Below, piece by piece: positions 1 through 9,018 of a stretch of 19,922 nt of DNA. Numbering within the stretch: the first letter of the stretch is position 1; each line of letters begins with the position of its first letter. The position numbers were made by a program, and so were the translations under genes. The DNA is from Myxococcales bacterium. Lineage in GTDB: Bacteria > Myxococcota_A > UBA9160 > SMWR01. The notes under the pieces were generated by a model. The model searched no databases. It was not told the DNA's origin and saw only the letters and a program-made list of their open reading frames with translations. The DNA lies in assembly GCA_022572485.1 (NCBI GenBank), contig JACZVU010000030.1, positions 1 to 19,922 of the forward strand, in the 5' to 3' direction.

Positions 1-1
1 C

Positions 2-415
2 GCAAACACGATGTGGACCAGCGACCGCAAGGCGAAGATCATGGATTTTGGGCTCGCGAAGGTGATCGAAGAGGTTCGGAACCACACGACGATCGTGTCG
101 GGAACGCCCTACTACATGAGTCCCGAGCAGACACTCGGGAAGAACGTGGACCATCGCACGGACATCTACTCGCTCGGAGTCTCCGTGTTCGAACTAGCCA
201 CCGGAACGCTGCCTTTCCGGGAAGGGAACCTCCCGTATCATCACGTGCACACGCCTCCGCCCGACCCTCGAGAGTTCAACGCCGAGTTGTCTCCCCTGAT
301 CGTTCATATCATCGAGCGCTGTCTCGAAAAAGATCCCGCAAACCGCTACCAGAGTACGCTCGACATCGTGAAGGAGATCAAGGCAGCTCTGCAGAGTGGA
401 GGCACGAGCGCCTGA
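2..415 (+). CDS. Serine/threonine protein kinase, PknB-like (C-terminal part, 5' end outside window)
   Basis: This is the C-terminal half of a eukaryotic-type Ser/Thr kinase catalytic domain. The reading frame is open to the left edge (bases 2-10 read A-N-T in frame), so the ATG at 11 is internal. Visible in order are the end of the catalytic loop, the Mg-binding DFG in IMDFGLAK, an activation segment with TTIVSGTPYY, the P+1 motif MSPEQ, subdomain IX with DIYSLGV, and the final subdomain XI with RCLEKDPANRY. The protein ends about 25 residues after that Arg, so nothing like a transmembrane or sensor domain follows the kinase; any such domain would have to lie upstream of it. The product should phosphorylate Ser/Thr residues of unknown partners. 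It is convergent with the PilZ gene across a 30-bp gap holding a hairpin. Family assignment is firm; substrate and full length cannot be seen. Confidence 0.93.
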   Translation, partial: ANTMWTSDRKAKIMDFGLAKVIEEVRNHTTIVSGTPYYMSPEQTLGKNVDHRTDIYSLGVSVFELATGTLPFREGNLPYHHVHTPPPDPREFNAELSPLIVHIIERCLEKDPANRYQSTLDIVKEIKAALQSGGTSA

Positions 416-443
416 GCCCTGAAGCTGTCGGCGCTTCGGGCTC
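414..443. terminator. Strong hairpin in the convergent kinase/PilZ junction
   Basis: GAGCCC (414-419) pairs with GGGCTC (438-443) and GAAGC (421-425) pairs with GCTTC (433-437). One T bulges at 420 and the loop is 7 nt, giving an 11-bp stem. The stem starts inside the kinase stop codon and ends two bases before the PilZ stop codon, so it can serve transcripts of both strands. No good U-tract follows on either strand; on + the nearest run is TTTT about a dozen bases on. It may therefore act as a 3'-end stabiliser or weak terminator rather than a classical intrinsic terminator. Confidence 0.6.
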
Positions 444-445
444 GG

Positions 446-784
446 TCAATCGAGATTTTCGAGTTCGACCGCCAGAGCGTTAACGGCGGTTCGATTCAGG
501 AACTCGATGCCCATGCCGCTGGCGCCCGCGCCGCCATCCTCAACGCCCTTCGACCAGACGACGCGTCCCTCGATCTCGTGGTGAGCGCCCGTCTCCGACA
601 ACTGAAAGCGGAGCTTGAGAAGTGAGCCGGCGGCTATTGGCGAATCGGTTTCGATGAATAGGCCGCCGGCGCCCAGTATGGTGGCTCTCTCGCAGTGCAA
701 GCCCGTGTCCGAAAGATACTTCACCGAAATGCGAACCGTCCGACGGCGATAGCGTCGCTTGGGTCGGCCCGCGGCTCTACTCAT
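446..784 (-). CDS. Small PilZ-domain protein with degenerate c-di-GMP motif
   Basis: This 112-residue single-domain protein fits the PilZ family, close to the Myxococcus-type TIGR02266 subfamily. An Arg-rich N-terminus (KRRYRRRTVRISV) supplies RxxxR-like arginines. The GGLFIETD strand, a central LKLRFQL strand, GRVVW and the terminal GMGIEF strand follow in the expected order. Classical PilZ proteins bind cyclic di-GMP through RxxxR plus [D/N]xSxxG. Here the second motif reads ILGAGG, so both the Asp/Asn and the Ser are replaced and binding is doubtful. There is no signal peptide or membrane segment. The start ATG at 784 has only a weak purine-rich stretch (AGAAGAAA) upstream. It lies 43 bp after the TPR gene on the same strand with no terminator seen, so the two are probably co-transcribed. 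Its role is unknown. Confidence 0.85.
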   Translation of the reverse strand: MSRAAGRPKRRYRRRTVRISVKYLSDTGLHCERATILGAGGLFIETDSPIAAGSLLKLRFQLSETGAHHEIEGRVVWSKGVEDGGAGASGMGIEFLNRTAVNALAVELENLD

Positions 785-827
785 CTCGGTTTCTTCTGAT
801 GCGAGGAGGCTCTCTTCACGAGTGCCC

Positions 828-3800
828 TCACAGCTGGCGTAGCCACGATCGGATTGCCTGTCGCAACAGCGCGTTGGCTGCCGATTCTTCGGTCACCCAG
901 GCTGTTAGGTCGGCGTTTTTGGGAATGTCCTTGGCGCAGTGCTCGGAATCGTCGCGTATCAACGCGATCAGAGCCGTGCGAAGGTCGATTGCGGTCTCGT
1001 CGATCGCCATCGCCGCCGCGAGAGCGCGCAATTCGCCGCGCCAATCTTCGAAGTCGATTCGATCGATCTCATCCATGGACTCGTCTTTGAGGTGTCTCCG
1101 GAGTCGGCGTCGAAGGCGCCGCTTGATGGCTGAAGAGACCGCGTTGACGATGTGGCCGTCCCCGCGGGCTCGTTCCAGATCCAGCGCAAGCGCTGCGATC
1201 AGTACGACCAGATTGCCTAGCTCCTGGGTGGCGATGGGGAGGAGGGCGGGTGCGGTCAGGCGACCTTCTGCGGCGAGTGCTTCGGCGTGGAAGGCTGCGA
1301 TGGGATCGTCGGGTGTGTCGTCCAGCCCGGGATCGGAGGCGGACGTGTCGAGGGCCGTCGCGAGTTCGCTCGCCGACTCGTTTAACATTCTGCGGAGCTT
1401 TTCCCAAAGCGGCTTCGAGAGTTCTCCATTTCCGCTGTAGTGCGGCTCGATTGCAGCGTCTTGGTCGGATTCTTCGCGACCGCCGGGCGATGCGATGCCG
1501 AGTGCGCGCACGATACCCAGGCCGGTTGCGGCCGCCTCTCGATTCTCTCGCTCTCGGGCGACGCGAAGGAGTGTGCGCAGCGAACCTACATGACAGGGGT
1601 CGGCGTTCAGCACCCGTTCGTGATGGGTGAGCGCCTCCTGCCAATCCGTGGGCTGATGGCTCAGGAATTCGGCCAGGGAGGCGTGCATCTCGATGTGATC
1701 GGGGTCGAGAAGGACTCCCTGGCGATAGGTGGTGATCGCGCCTTCCGGGTCTTCCAGCGGGCCGGCAAGCAGGCGGCCGAGCTGTTGGAGTACCTCCGAT
1801 AGCCCCTTGCGATTGCTGCCGCAGTGTTCTCGCTGAAATTCTCTCAGCGTATCCGCGGCGGCATGCCACTTGCCGAGCCCCCGCAGCAGGCGAGCCCGCG
1901 ACAGTGCTGCTTCCACGCAGTTTGGATCTGCGCTCGCCGCGACTCGGAACGCGTCGGCGGCTTGCTCTTTTTTACCGAGCTGCGCGAGAACGCGCCCGCA
2001 GATGAGCGACAGCACCGGGCTCGACGTGGCGCCCTCCACGCCGCTTAGGGCCATCGATGCGATTTGCAATGCGTCTTCCACGCGTTCCAACTCCCAAAGG
2101 AGTGTCGTCAAGGTCTCCCAGGCTCGAAGCTGGCTCGGGTCCGCATCGAGTACTTCGCGGAGATGGGCTTCGGCAGATGCGGCTCGGTCTTCGTCCCGCA
2201 GTTCCCATTCCGCCGCCCGAAGCAGTCGCTCTGCGCGTTGGGAGTGCTCGGCTGCGGTATCCGCCCAGCGCACCAGGCAGGCGATTCCCTCGTCGATTCC
2301 CTCTCTCGACTCCCAGAGTTCGACCAGTGCCCGGTGGGCATCGTCGAGGTGTGGATCTTCGCGCAGCGCGGCCTCGAGGTTGTCGACAGCCGCCTTGTAC
2401 TCCCCGGCTTCCCATTGCGCACGTCCGATCACCGTGAGTTGGGCCGCCTGATCTGGATTGGGCCCCTCGATCGCGAGTCGCGTCTCGAGGATTGCCTTCG
2501 CGCCCGAGAGGTCACCCTGTGCGGCGAGCGCTTCTCCGTAGCGGGCGAGAATTTCCGGGTCTTCAGGCGACAGTTCGCAAGCCGCCGAGAAGCAGCGTGC
2601 GGCGATGTCCGGATGATCGAGTTCTCGAGCCGCTCGGCCACCTGTGATTGCTGCGGCCAGGTGTTGCTCGCGAGTCAATCGGCTCGCGGTGGATGCCAGA
2701 TCGAGTGCCCGTGTTGCGGCCGATTCGGCTTCCTGAAATTCTCCGAGTTTGCACGCCAGTCGAGCCAGCTGAGCGTGACCGTCGGCGGCTCCCGGGTCCC
2801 TGCGCAGTGCGGTTCGGATCCGCTCGGCCGCCTGTTCTGTTGATGAACCCTCGGACAGTTCCGCGGCTCGGATCAATCGCACACAGCCCTCGGGGTCGTT
2901 ACAAAATTCGGCTGCGCTGCAGAGTGCATTTGCCGCACCGATGAGGTCGCCGGCCCGCTCGCGCAGCTGAGCCGCGGTGTCCCAGGCGGGTCGATGCTCG
3001 GAATCCACCTCGAGCGCGTGCTCGATTTGCTCTCGAGCGGCGTCCGCGTGACCCAGTACGTCCAGGGTTTCCGCGAGCCTCACGTGGTCGCTGCAGCGGG
3101 CTCCTGATGCTGCGTGGTTGCACCAACGCTCGAAGGTCTCTGCAAATGCTTCCCGATTGTCCACGCGTTCGTAGAGGTGCGCGAGTTCGCGCAGCGCTGC
3201 GGCTGGAAGGTCAGCGATGCGGGCTGCGTATTCGTAGTTGCGTATCGAGCGTTCGATCTCGTTCGTATGATCGCGTGCGAGTTCAGCCGCGCGAAGGGAT
3301 GCCTGGAAGCGGCGATCCGGTGCGCCCTCTCCGAGCATTTCGACCTCGCTCTCGTAGAGATCCAGCGCTCCACGCCAATCTTCCATCGCCTCGAGCAATT
3401 CCTGGAGGGATCGCAGCGACTCGAAGTCCTGGGGGTCGGCTTCGTGTGCGGCCGCGTAGGATCGACTCGCACGCGTCGTCGAGTGCAACCGGCGCCAGCA
3501 GACGTCGCCAAGCCGGCGCAACAACGCGGCGCGCCCGAACGGGGTTGCCGGCGCAACGTGTTCGAGTTCGTGTTCGAGGGTTTGGGCGAATTCGGCCCAA
3601 CGCCCCAGGCGTTCGAGCGTTCCCCTCAGCGCCCGCAAAGCGGGCATGCAGAGCGGATCCCGCTTCAAGGCCTCTTGATAGGCCGTCATTGCGGCGGCCG
3701 GCAGATGCAGCCGCTCGGCCCGCAGGCGACCCAGTCTGAGCCAACCTTCTGGATCATCGGGCTGGTGCTTCAGGTGCGTGGCGAGGCGCGCTTCGAATTC

Positions 3801-6800
3801 GATCCAATTGCCCTGAATCTCAAGAAGCCGCAGCAGCGCGTTGCCTTTCGCTTCCGTCGACTCCACTTGCGGCTGTCGATCGTTGCCGCTGTCCGCCAAT
3901 GCGCAGAGGTGGTGGAGCGCGGCGTCCGGAGATCCGAGCTCTCGTTCGTAGACGCGGGCCAATTCCCGGTGCAGTTCGAGTCGGCGATCATCGAATACTG
4001 GCGCCTCGGGGTCGAGAGCCTTCAATTCTTTTTCCGCGCAACTCGCCCAGGAGCTCGGGTCGTGCGAGTTGCGGAGTGCAGCGCCGAGTTCGCGCAGAAG
4101 TTCGCCGTGCTTCAGGGTTCCCTCTGCTACCTCGGTCATCGCCGTGTGCAGGTGCGCCGCGGCGCGCTTGGGTTCGGCGAGCGAGCCTCGATAAAGACCG
4201 GCGAGCTGTTGCAGCAGCGCGATTCGCTCGTTTCCTGTGGCATCTGCAGCGCGGTGTTCCAGTACCTCGGCGTGTTCTCGGCAGCGGCCGAGCTTTGCGT
4301 ACAAAGAAGCGAGGTTGCTCAGGGTTTCGGGGTCTGCGGGAGCCAGGTGCCTTGCATCTTCGAGAGCGGAAGCCGCGCGACCGTCGAGTTCCAGCTGTTG
4401 TTCGAAGATGCGCGCGCGCTCCAGATGCAACTGGCGCACTTGCTCTGGGTCGTCGAGCAGGGTGATCTGGGATTGCAGAGCGTGAAGGGTCGCCTCGTGC
4501 CGGCCTGCGAGGCGATGGACGTCGGCGATTCGATCGAGGACCGCGGGATCGCTCGGGCGCTCGACGCGCAAACGCTCGAGCCAGGGAAGGGTTGCGTCGG
4601 GTTCGAGGTGCTCCCAGGCGATTGCGACCGCCTCGTCGTAGAGCTCCGCGCGTCGGGCGGCCCCTGTTGCGCTGGCCTGGCCGAATATGCAATCCAGGAC
4701 GGCCTCCCATTGCCCCTGGGAGGCGAGCAGCGCGCGAAGTGGGTCGAGTGCCCTGGGTTGGTTCGGCTCCAGCGTCAAGGCTTCGCGAAGATCGGCGACC
4801 GCTTCATTCGGCCGATCGAGGCTCTTGCCGAGCAGTCGAGCGCGTTGCACGAGCAGTCGAGCGTGGGTGGCCGCCGATGGGGCCCTCGAGATCTGCGTGT
4901 TCAATAGATCGAGAAGGACTTCTCCGCTCGCGCGGTCAGCGGACTCTTGTTGCAGGGTTTCGGCGATCTCGAGTGCCTTGTCGAGGGATTCGGTCTGGTC
5001 GGGGTTGATCTGCAAAATGCGCTGAAGGTGCGTGAGCGCTTCGTGTCGACGCTCGTGTATTTCGCCGAGCAGCTGCGCGAGCTCGACGCGAACAGGAATC
5101 TCGTCGCGGCCCGCGAGGTGCGAAAGCTCGACTTCGAGGAGCCGCAGCAGAGGCTCGTTTTCTCCCAAGCGTCGGTAGGCCTCGCGGAGCGCGGCTTGCG
5201 CGTCGCGGTCGTCCGGGCGATCCGTGAGGGCGTCCCGATAGGCGACTGCGGCTTCTTCATCCCGATCGACTGCGCACAGCGCCGCTCCGAGCCGCATGTA
5301 CCAGCCTGTCCGCTCCGAGAGGTCGCTGCACGCGTCGGCGGCGCTGCGGCAGAGCGCGATCAGCTCCTCGTTTCGCGCTGCCCGCTGGTAGAGATCCGCG
5401 AGGGGTTCGGCGACGGCCGGTTGCGGACCGATCTCGCCGAGAGCGGGCAGCAGTGCATCGATCGCTCCTTCGACGTCGTTGAGCGGGCTCGCCCGCAACC
5501 CCGATATCTGGAGTCGCAGGGAGGTGCGCAGCGACGAACCCTCGGAATCGCTCTCGGCGCTCTGCTCGAGGGCTTCCAGGCGAGCGACGAGCAGGCGAAC
5601 CACGCCGTCAAAATCGCCCTGGCGTTTGTAGTGATCGATCAGGAAGTCGGCCGCCTTCGAGTGGGTCGAGTCCAGCTCGAGAACGCGTTCGTAGTGTTCC
5701 TTTGCACGGTCGCGCTCGATCAGCGATTCGGCGCATAGCTGGGCGGCGCGCCCGCGAAGAGCGAGTTCGCGGTCGAGGTCCGGCCCCGTCGCGATCTCCG
5801 CCTCTAGGGCCAGGACGACGTTTTCGATTCGCCCCTCTTCGAAGTACAGCTCCGCGAGCGCCTGCCAGAGATCTGCTCGCTCGGGTGCGATCGTCGCCGC
5901 AACCTCGAAATGGTCGATCGCACGCGGCGCATTTCGCAGCCGGTCGCGGTAGAGTTTTCCGAGCCGTTCGATGGTTGCGAGATCTTCTTCGGTGGGCTCC
6001 GCTCTGAGCGACGCTTCGAGGCTCCTGCGCAATCCGTCCCAGTCTTCCGTTCGCTCGAGCAGGATCGCGAGGCGATCCGAAGCTTTGCGGCGAAACGCCT
6101 CGTCGATACCCGACTCGATCAAGTGTCGATAGGCTTCGATGGCTTCCTCGGCGCGATCGAGACTCTCTTCGAGCAGTACTGCGCGTTCGAAGCCGCAGCG
6201 GTCGCGGATGGCGGTGTCCGAAGTGGACGTCATCTGTTCGCCGAGGAACTCGACGAGGCCAGCCGGGTCTCCTGCAGCCCGGAGGGCCTGTTCGAGGCCG
6301 GTGTGGGCAGGTACGGAATTAGGGTCGATGTCGTAGACCGACCGGTAAGCGCTTGCAGCTTCCGCGAAGCGATCGAGGTGCTTGAGCAGAATGTCGGCCC
6401 ATCGAAGCTGGAGAGCTTGGGCGTCTGGCGCGTAAGGGTCGAGTTCGGCGACCTGCTCCCCCAGGTGATTTGCGAGAGCCTCGAACATCCCCGCGCGTTC
6501 GAGCAATACCTCGAGGCGCGCGGAGACATCGCGCGGAGCATGGGGCTCGGCTGCGAGCTGATGGAGCACCTCGATCGCGCCGCGCGGATCCCCGAGGCGA
6601 TCGGCGAGCAGTGACGCCAGTTCGTCGAGGCGCGCGCACCGCTGCGGTGCGGGAAGCAGATTCGCGAGGCGACGCTGTATGACCGCGAGTTCCTCCAGAT
6701 GTCCCGCGTTCGAGAGTTGGACCGAGAGTGCTTCGAGCGTGAACTCGTTATCGGGGTCCGTCTCGACCGCGGCTTGATAGGCGGCGATGGACTCTTGAGA

Positions 6801-8735
6801 TCGGCCGTGGTTGGCGTGCAAGCTGCCAAGCCGTCGGTGAAGCTCGGCCTTCTCTTCGGCGGGAACGAGTTCGGCGAGGTGTTCGAGGTCTGTGACGAGT
6901 GGAGCATCCTGTCCGAGCTGCTCGTGCAGGCGTGCTGAAGTCGCGAAGGCCTGTCGATCTCCTGGGCAGGCTTCGAGCCACCGCTCGACCCAGCGCAGCG
7001 CCGCCTCGGGTTCGCCGCGCGCTTCGAGGCGGGGCACCAGTTCGCCGACGAGAAACGCGACGCGCTCTCCGTTGAGCGCGATCGCAACTTCCGCCTCGTA
7101 GGCGCGAATCACCGTATCTTCGTCGCCGGTCGTGCTTGCCAAGTGTTGCAGGCCGCGTAGGGCGGTCACGGAGTTGGGCTCCATGGTGAGCACCGCTTCC
7201 AACACCTGCGTGGCCTGTTCGGGTGCATTGAAGTGATCGTTCAGCAGGGCCGCGAGGGAACAGAGATGGTGGCTTCGCTGGTCGGGTAGCGAGTGCTCTC
7301 CCGCGTACTCAAAAAACGATCGCAGGGCCGCCCAGTTCTCGGCCTTGCGATACAGACGCTCCAGCGCCGACTCCGCTCCGGGAGTCGAGGGGTCCGCTTC
7401 GAACGCGCGCCGGTAGGCGCTGCAGGCGGCGTCGACATCGCCGAGATGCCCCTCCTGGAGGGCTCCTAGATCGGAGAGCACCATCGCCCGCGCTGCGTCA
7501 TCCATGCTCGGTATCGACGCCCGCTGCTCGAGAACTTCCACGAGTTCTTCGTCTCGTCCGAGCCGGGCGAGGGTTTCGCTGAACGCTTCTCCGACGAGGT
7601 CGTTGTCGGGGTCGAATTCGAATGCGAGTGCGAGGTTTTGATAGGCGCGGTTGGTGTCACCGCGGTCCGAGTAGAGCGTTGCAAGTTCGAGTAGCACGGA
7701 GACGGGTGTTGGTCCGCGGCTGAGGTCCGCGACCCGTTGTAGTTGTCGGATGAGGGCCTCGTCATCGCCGGCATCCCGTGCGAAGTCCGCGAGGGCCGCG
7801 AAGTACTTGCGGTTTTTGGGGCCGAGCGCCGCCGCCCGATCCAGCCACAGCCGTGCGGCGCCCGGATTGGACAGGTGCTTCCATTGGACTTCACCCGTAT
7901 CCATCGCGATATCGGCCTTGCGCTCTACTTCTGGCGTCAACTCGAACTGGCGCTCCTGCAGATCCACCAGCAGGGTCCAATTCTCGTCGGCCAGGGCTTG
8001 GCCGGCCACGGCCTCGAGCGCTGCAAGATTGTTGGGATCGTCCGTCAGTGCGCGTCGATGGAGTTCGGCGGCGAGAGCGATGCCTTGCGGCGAGCCTTCT
8101 GCGAGGCGCGCGCGGGCCACCAGTGCGATGGCACGGGCGGATCCGCGAAGCAACGCGATGACCTGATCCCACGCGTCCGCCGCTTGGGCGATCTGGCCGG
8201 CCGCTGTGAATGCCCGAGCCGACCCCTCGAGAGCGTCGATCTGCGCGGGGTGTTCGTCGAGTGCGCGCTGGAACATCGCGATCGCCTGATTGCGATCGCC
8301 GAGTTGTTCCAGCCAGAGCGTACCCATCTCGGCCAACAGGGCGGCCCGTTCTTCGGGCCGCATCGGCAGCGCAGCCTCGGCCTCTCCGATCTGAACCGCG
8401 ACGTCATACTGATTCTGGCTCGCGTGCAGTTTTCGCAGCCGCGTCAGCGCGGGTCGGTATTGCGAGTCGATCTGCACCGCTTCGCGGTAGCAGGCGATCG
8501 CGAGTTCGGGTTCGCCGCAGCGCTCGTGTTGGATCTGTCCGATCCGGCAGTGTATTGAGGCTTGTTCGCGCGGTTGCTGGGCGATGCTCTCGGCGCCGAG
8601 GCGGCGCTCGTAGATCTCGATGACGCCGGCCCAGTCGCTGGTGAGGAACAGTTCCTCCTCCAGCGCCTGGAAAGCCTGCGCGTCGTTTGGGTCGGCAAGA
8701 AACCGTTCACGCTGGCGATCGAGCACGGGCCTCAA
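828..8735 (-). CDS. Giant tetratricopeptide-repeat (TPR) protein
   Basis: This is a protein of about 2635 residues, almost entirely helical TPR-like repeats with a period near 34 residues. Recurrent small-residue positions and D-P or N-P turns appear in segments such as YRRAFEADPST, YQAAVETDPDNEF, ALTLEPNQPRAL and LEVDSEHRPAWD. No signal peptide, transmembrane helix or catalytic domain is visible, so a cytoplasmic scaffold is the simplest guess. The repeats fade near the C-terminus. The last 250 or so residues form a different region with an acidic linker, a hydrophobic helix (LVVLIAALALDL) and a strongly basic helix (KRRLRRRLRRHLK). The end at 828 is certain. I prefer the TTG at 8735 because AGGAG sits 7 nt upstream and the region before it is a 33-bp duplication rich in rare AGG/AGA codons. 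The same frame is open to a TTG at 8768 and an ATG at 8813 (2646 and 2661 residues), though that ATG has no clear ribosome binding site. It probably shares a transcript with the PilZ gene. Partners and function are unknown. Confidence 0.9.
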   Translation of the reverse strand: MRPVLDRQRERFLADPNDAQAFQALEEELFLTSDWAGVIEIYERRLGAESIAQQPREQASIHCRIGQIQHERCGEPELAIACYREAVQIDSQYRPALTRLRKLHASQNQYDVAVQIGEAEAALPMRPEERAALLAEMGTLWLEQLGDRNQAIAMFQRALDEHPAQIDALEGSARAFTAAGQIAQAADAWDQVIALLRGSARAIALVARARLAEGSPQGIALAAELHRRALTDDPNNLAALEAVAGQALADENWTLLVDLQERQFELTPEVERKADIAMDTGEVQWKHLSNPGAARLWLDRAAALGPKNRKYFAALADFARDAGDDEALIRQLQRVADLSRGPTPVSVLLELATLYSDRGDTNRAYQNLALAFEFDPDNDLVGEAFSETLARLGRDEELVEVLEQRASIPSMDDAARAMVLSDLGALQEGHLGDVDAACSAYRRAFEADPSTPGAESALERLYRKAENWAALRSFFEYAGEHSLPDQRSHHLCSLAALLNDHFNAPEQATQVLEAVLTMEPNSVTALRGLQHLASTTGDEDTVIRAYEAEVAIALNGERVAFLVGELVPRLEARGEPEAALRWVERWLEACPGDRQAFATSARLHEQLGQDAPLVTDLEHLAELVPAEEKAELHRRLGSLHANHGRSQESIAAYQAAVETDPDNEFTLEALSVQLSNAGHLEELAVIQRRLANLLPAPQRCARLDELASLLADRLGDPRGAIEVLHQLAAEPHAPRDVSARLEVLLERAGMFEALANHLGEQVAELDPYAPDAQALQLRWADILLKHLDRFAEAASAYRSVYDIDPNSVPAHTGLEQALRAAGDPAGLVEFLGEQMTSTSDTAIRDRCGFERAVLLEESLDRAEEAIEAYRHLIESGIDEAFRRKASDRLAILLERTEDWDGLRRSLEASLRAEPTEEDLATIERLGKLYRDRLRNAPRAIDHFEVAATIAPERADLWQALAELYFEEGRIENVVLALEAEIATGPDLDRELALRGRAAQLCAESLIERDRAKEHYERVLELDSTHSKAADFLIDHYKRQGDFDGVVRLLVARLEALEQSAESDSEGSSLRTSLRLQISGLRASPLNDVEGAIDALLPALGEIGPQPAVAEPLADLYQRAARNEELIALCRSAADACSDLSERTGWYMRLGAALCAVDRDEEAAVAYRDALTDRPDDRDAQAALREAYRRLGENEPLLRLLEVELSHLAGRDEIPVRVELAQLLGEIHERRHEALTHLQRILQINPDQTESLDKALEIAETLQQESADRASGEVLLDLLNTQISRAPSAATHARLLVQRARLLGKSLDRPNEAVADLREALTLEPNQPRALDPLRALLASQGQWEAVLDCIFGQASATGAARRAELYDEAVAIAWEHLEPDATLPWLERLRVERPSDPAVLDRIADVHRLAGRHEATLHALQSQITLLDDPEQVRQLHLERARIFEQQLELDGRAASALEDARHLAPADPETLSNLASLYAKLGRCREHAEVLEHRAADATGNERIALLQQLAGLYRGSLAEPKRAAAHLHTAMTEVAEGTLKHGELLRELGAALRNSHDPSSWASCAEKELKALDPEAPVFDDRRLELHRELARVYERELGSPDAALHHLCALADSGNDRQPQVESTEAKGNALLRLLEIQGNWIEFEARLATHLKHQPDDPEGWLRLGRLRAERLHLPAAAMTAYQEALKRDPLCMPALRALRGTLERLGRWAEFAQTLEHELEHVAPATPFGRAALLRRLGDVCWRRLHSTTRASRSYAAAHEADPQDFESLRSLQELLEAMEDWRGALDLYESEVEMLGEGAPDRRFQASLRAAELARDHTNEIERSIRNYEYAARIADLPAAALRELAHLYERVDNREAFAETFERWCNHAASGARCSDHVRLAETLDVLGHADAAREQIEHALEVDSEHRPAWDTAAQLRERAGDLIGAANALCSAAEFCNDPEGCVRLIRAAELSEGSSTEQAAERIRTALRRDPGAADGHAQLARLACKLGEFQEAESAATRALDLASTASRLTREQHLAAAITGGRAARELDHPDIAARCFSAACELSPEDPEILARYGEALAAQGDLSGAKAILETRLAIEGPNPDQAAQLTVIGRAQWEAGEYKAAVDNLEAALREDPHLDDAHRALVELWESREGIDEGIACLVRWADTAAEHSQRAERLLRAAEWELRDEDRAASAEAHLREVLDADPSQLRAWETLTTLLWELERVEDALQIASMALSGVEGATSSPVLSLICGRVLAQLGKKEQAADAFRVAASADPNCVEAALSRARLLRGLGKWHAAADTLREFQREHCGSNRKGLSEVLQQLGRLLAGPLEDPEGAITTYRQGVLLDPDHIEMHASLAEFLSHQPTDWQEALTHHERVLNADPCHVGSLRTLLRVARERENREAAATGLGIVRALGIASPGGREESDQDAAIEPHYSGNGELSKPLWEKLRRMLNESASELATALDTSASDPGLDDTPDDPIAAFHAEALAAEGRLTAPALLPIATQELGNLVVLIAALALDLERARGDGHIVNAVSSAIKRRLRRRLRRHLKDESMDEIDRIDFEDWRGELRALAAAMAIDETAIDLRTALIALIRDDSEHCAKDIPKNADLTAWVTEESAANALLRQAIRSWLRQL

Positions 8736-8789
8736 GGGCTCTCTCCTAGGGCATTCCACGGGCCTCAAGGGCTCTCTCCTAGGGCATTC
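8724..8789 (-). repeat. Perfect tandem 33-bp duplication over the TPR gene start
   Basis: Two identical 33-bp units (8724-8756 and 8757-8789) lie head to tail with no spacer. On the minus strand each unit contains AGGAGAG followed, 7 nt after AGGAG, by a TTG in the TPR reading frame (8735 and 8768). The duplication keeps the frame and would add 11 residues (ECPRREPLRPV) if translated from the ATG at 8813. Perfect identity suggests a recent duplication, or an assembly artefact. Confidence 0.95.
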
Positions 8790-9018
8790 AGTTGGGGAGA
8801 TTCTCGCTTTCATCGACCGTCAGGCGTGGAATCTTGACGGAAATCGCTTGCAGCCCATCGCTGGTTTAATTAGATTTTTCGATACCTTAGCGATCCTCGA
8901 TGCAGCCCCGGAGTCACCGCGGAACAGACCTGAGTCCGGTTCTCTTGGGGCGCCTGGGCGACGCGTTGGGCAGTGGCGGAGATCGAAGCGCCGCGCCCTC
9001 TAGAGCCGAGGGGGGCGG
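8790..9018. promoter_or_regulatory. Divergent intergenic region between the TPR gene and pyrK
   Basis: This stretch must hold the promoters of both the minus-strand TPR-PilZ unit and the plus-strand pyrKD unit. The only AT-rich patch is around 8865-8890 (TTTAATTAGATTTTTC). A weak plus-strand candidate is TTGCAG (8848-8853), 17 bp, TAGATT (8871-8876). On the minus strand TCTAAT within the same patch could be a -10 but has no convincing -35. No tRNA, small ORF or terminator was seen. GAGGGGGG at 9008-9015 is the pyrK ribosome binding site. Confidence 0.3.

Noticed and set aside
3114..4907. A 597-codon open frame on the + strand, antisense to the TPR gene
   Set aside because: It has no recognisable domain and its residues mirror the GC-rich codon pattern of the TPR gene. 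The minus strand gives clear TPR repeats across the same stretch. Several other long antisense frames in the gene have the same origin.
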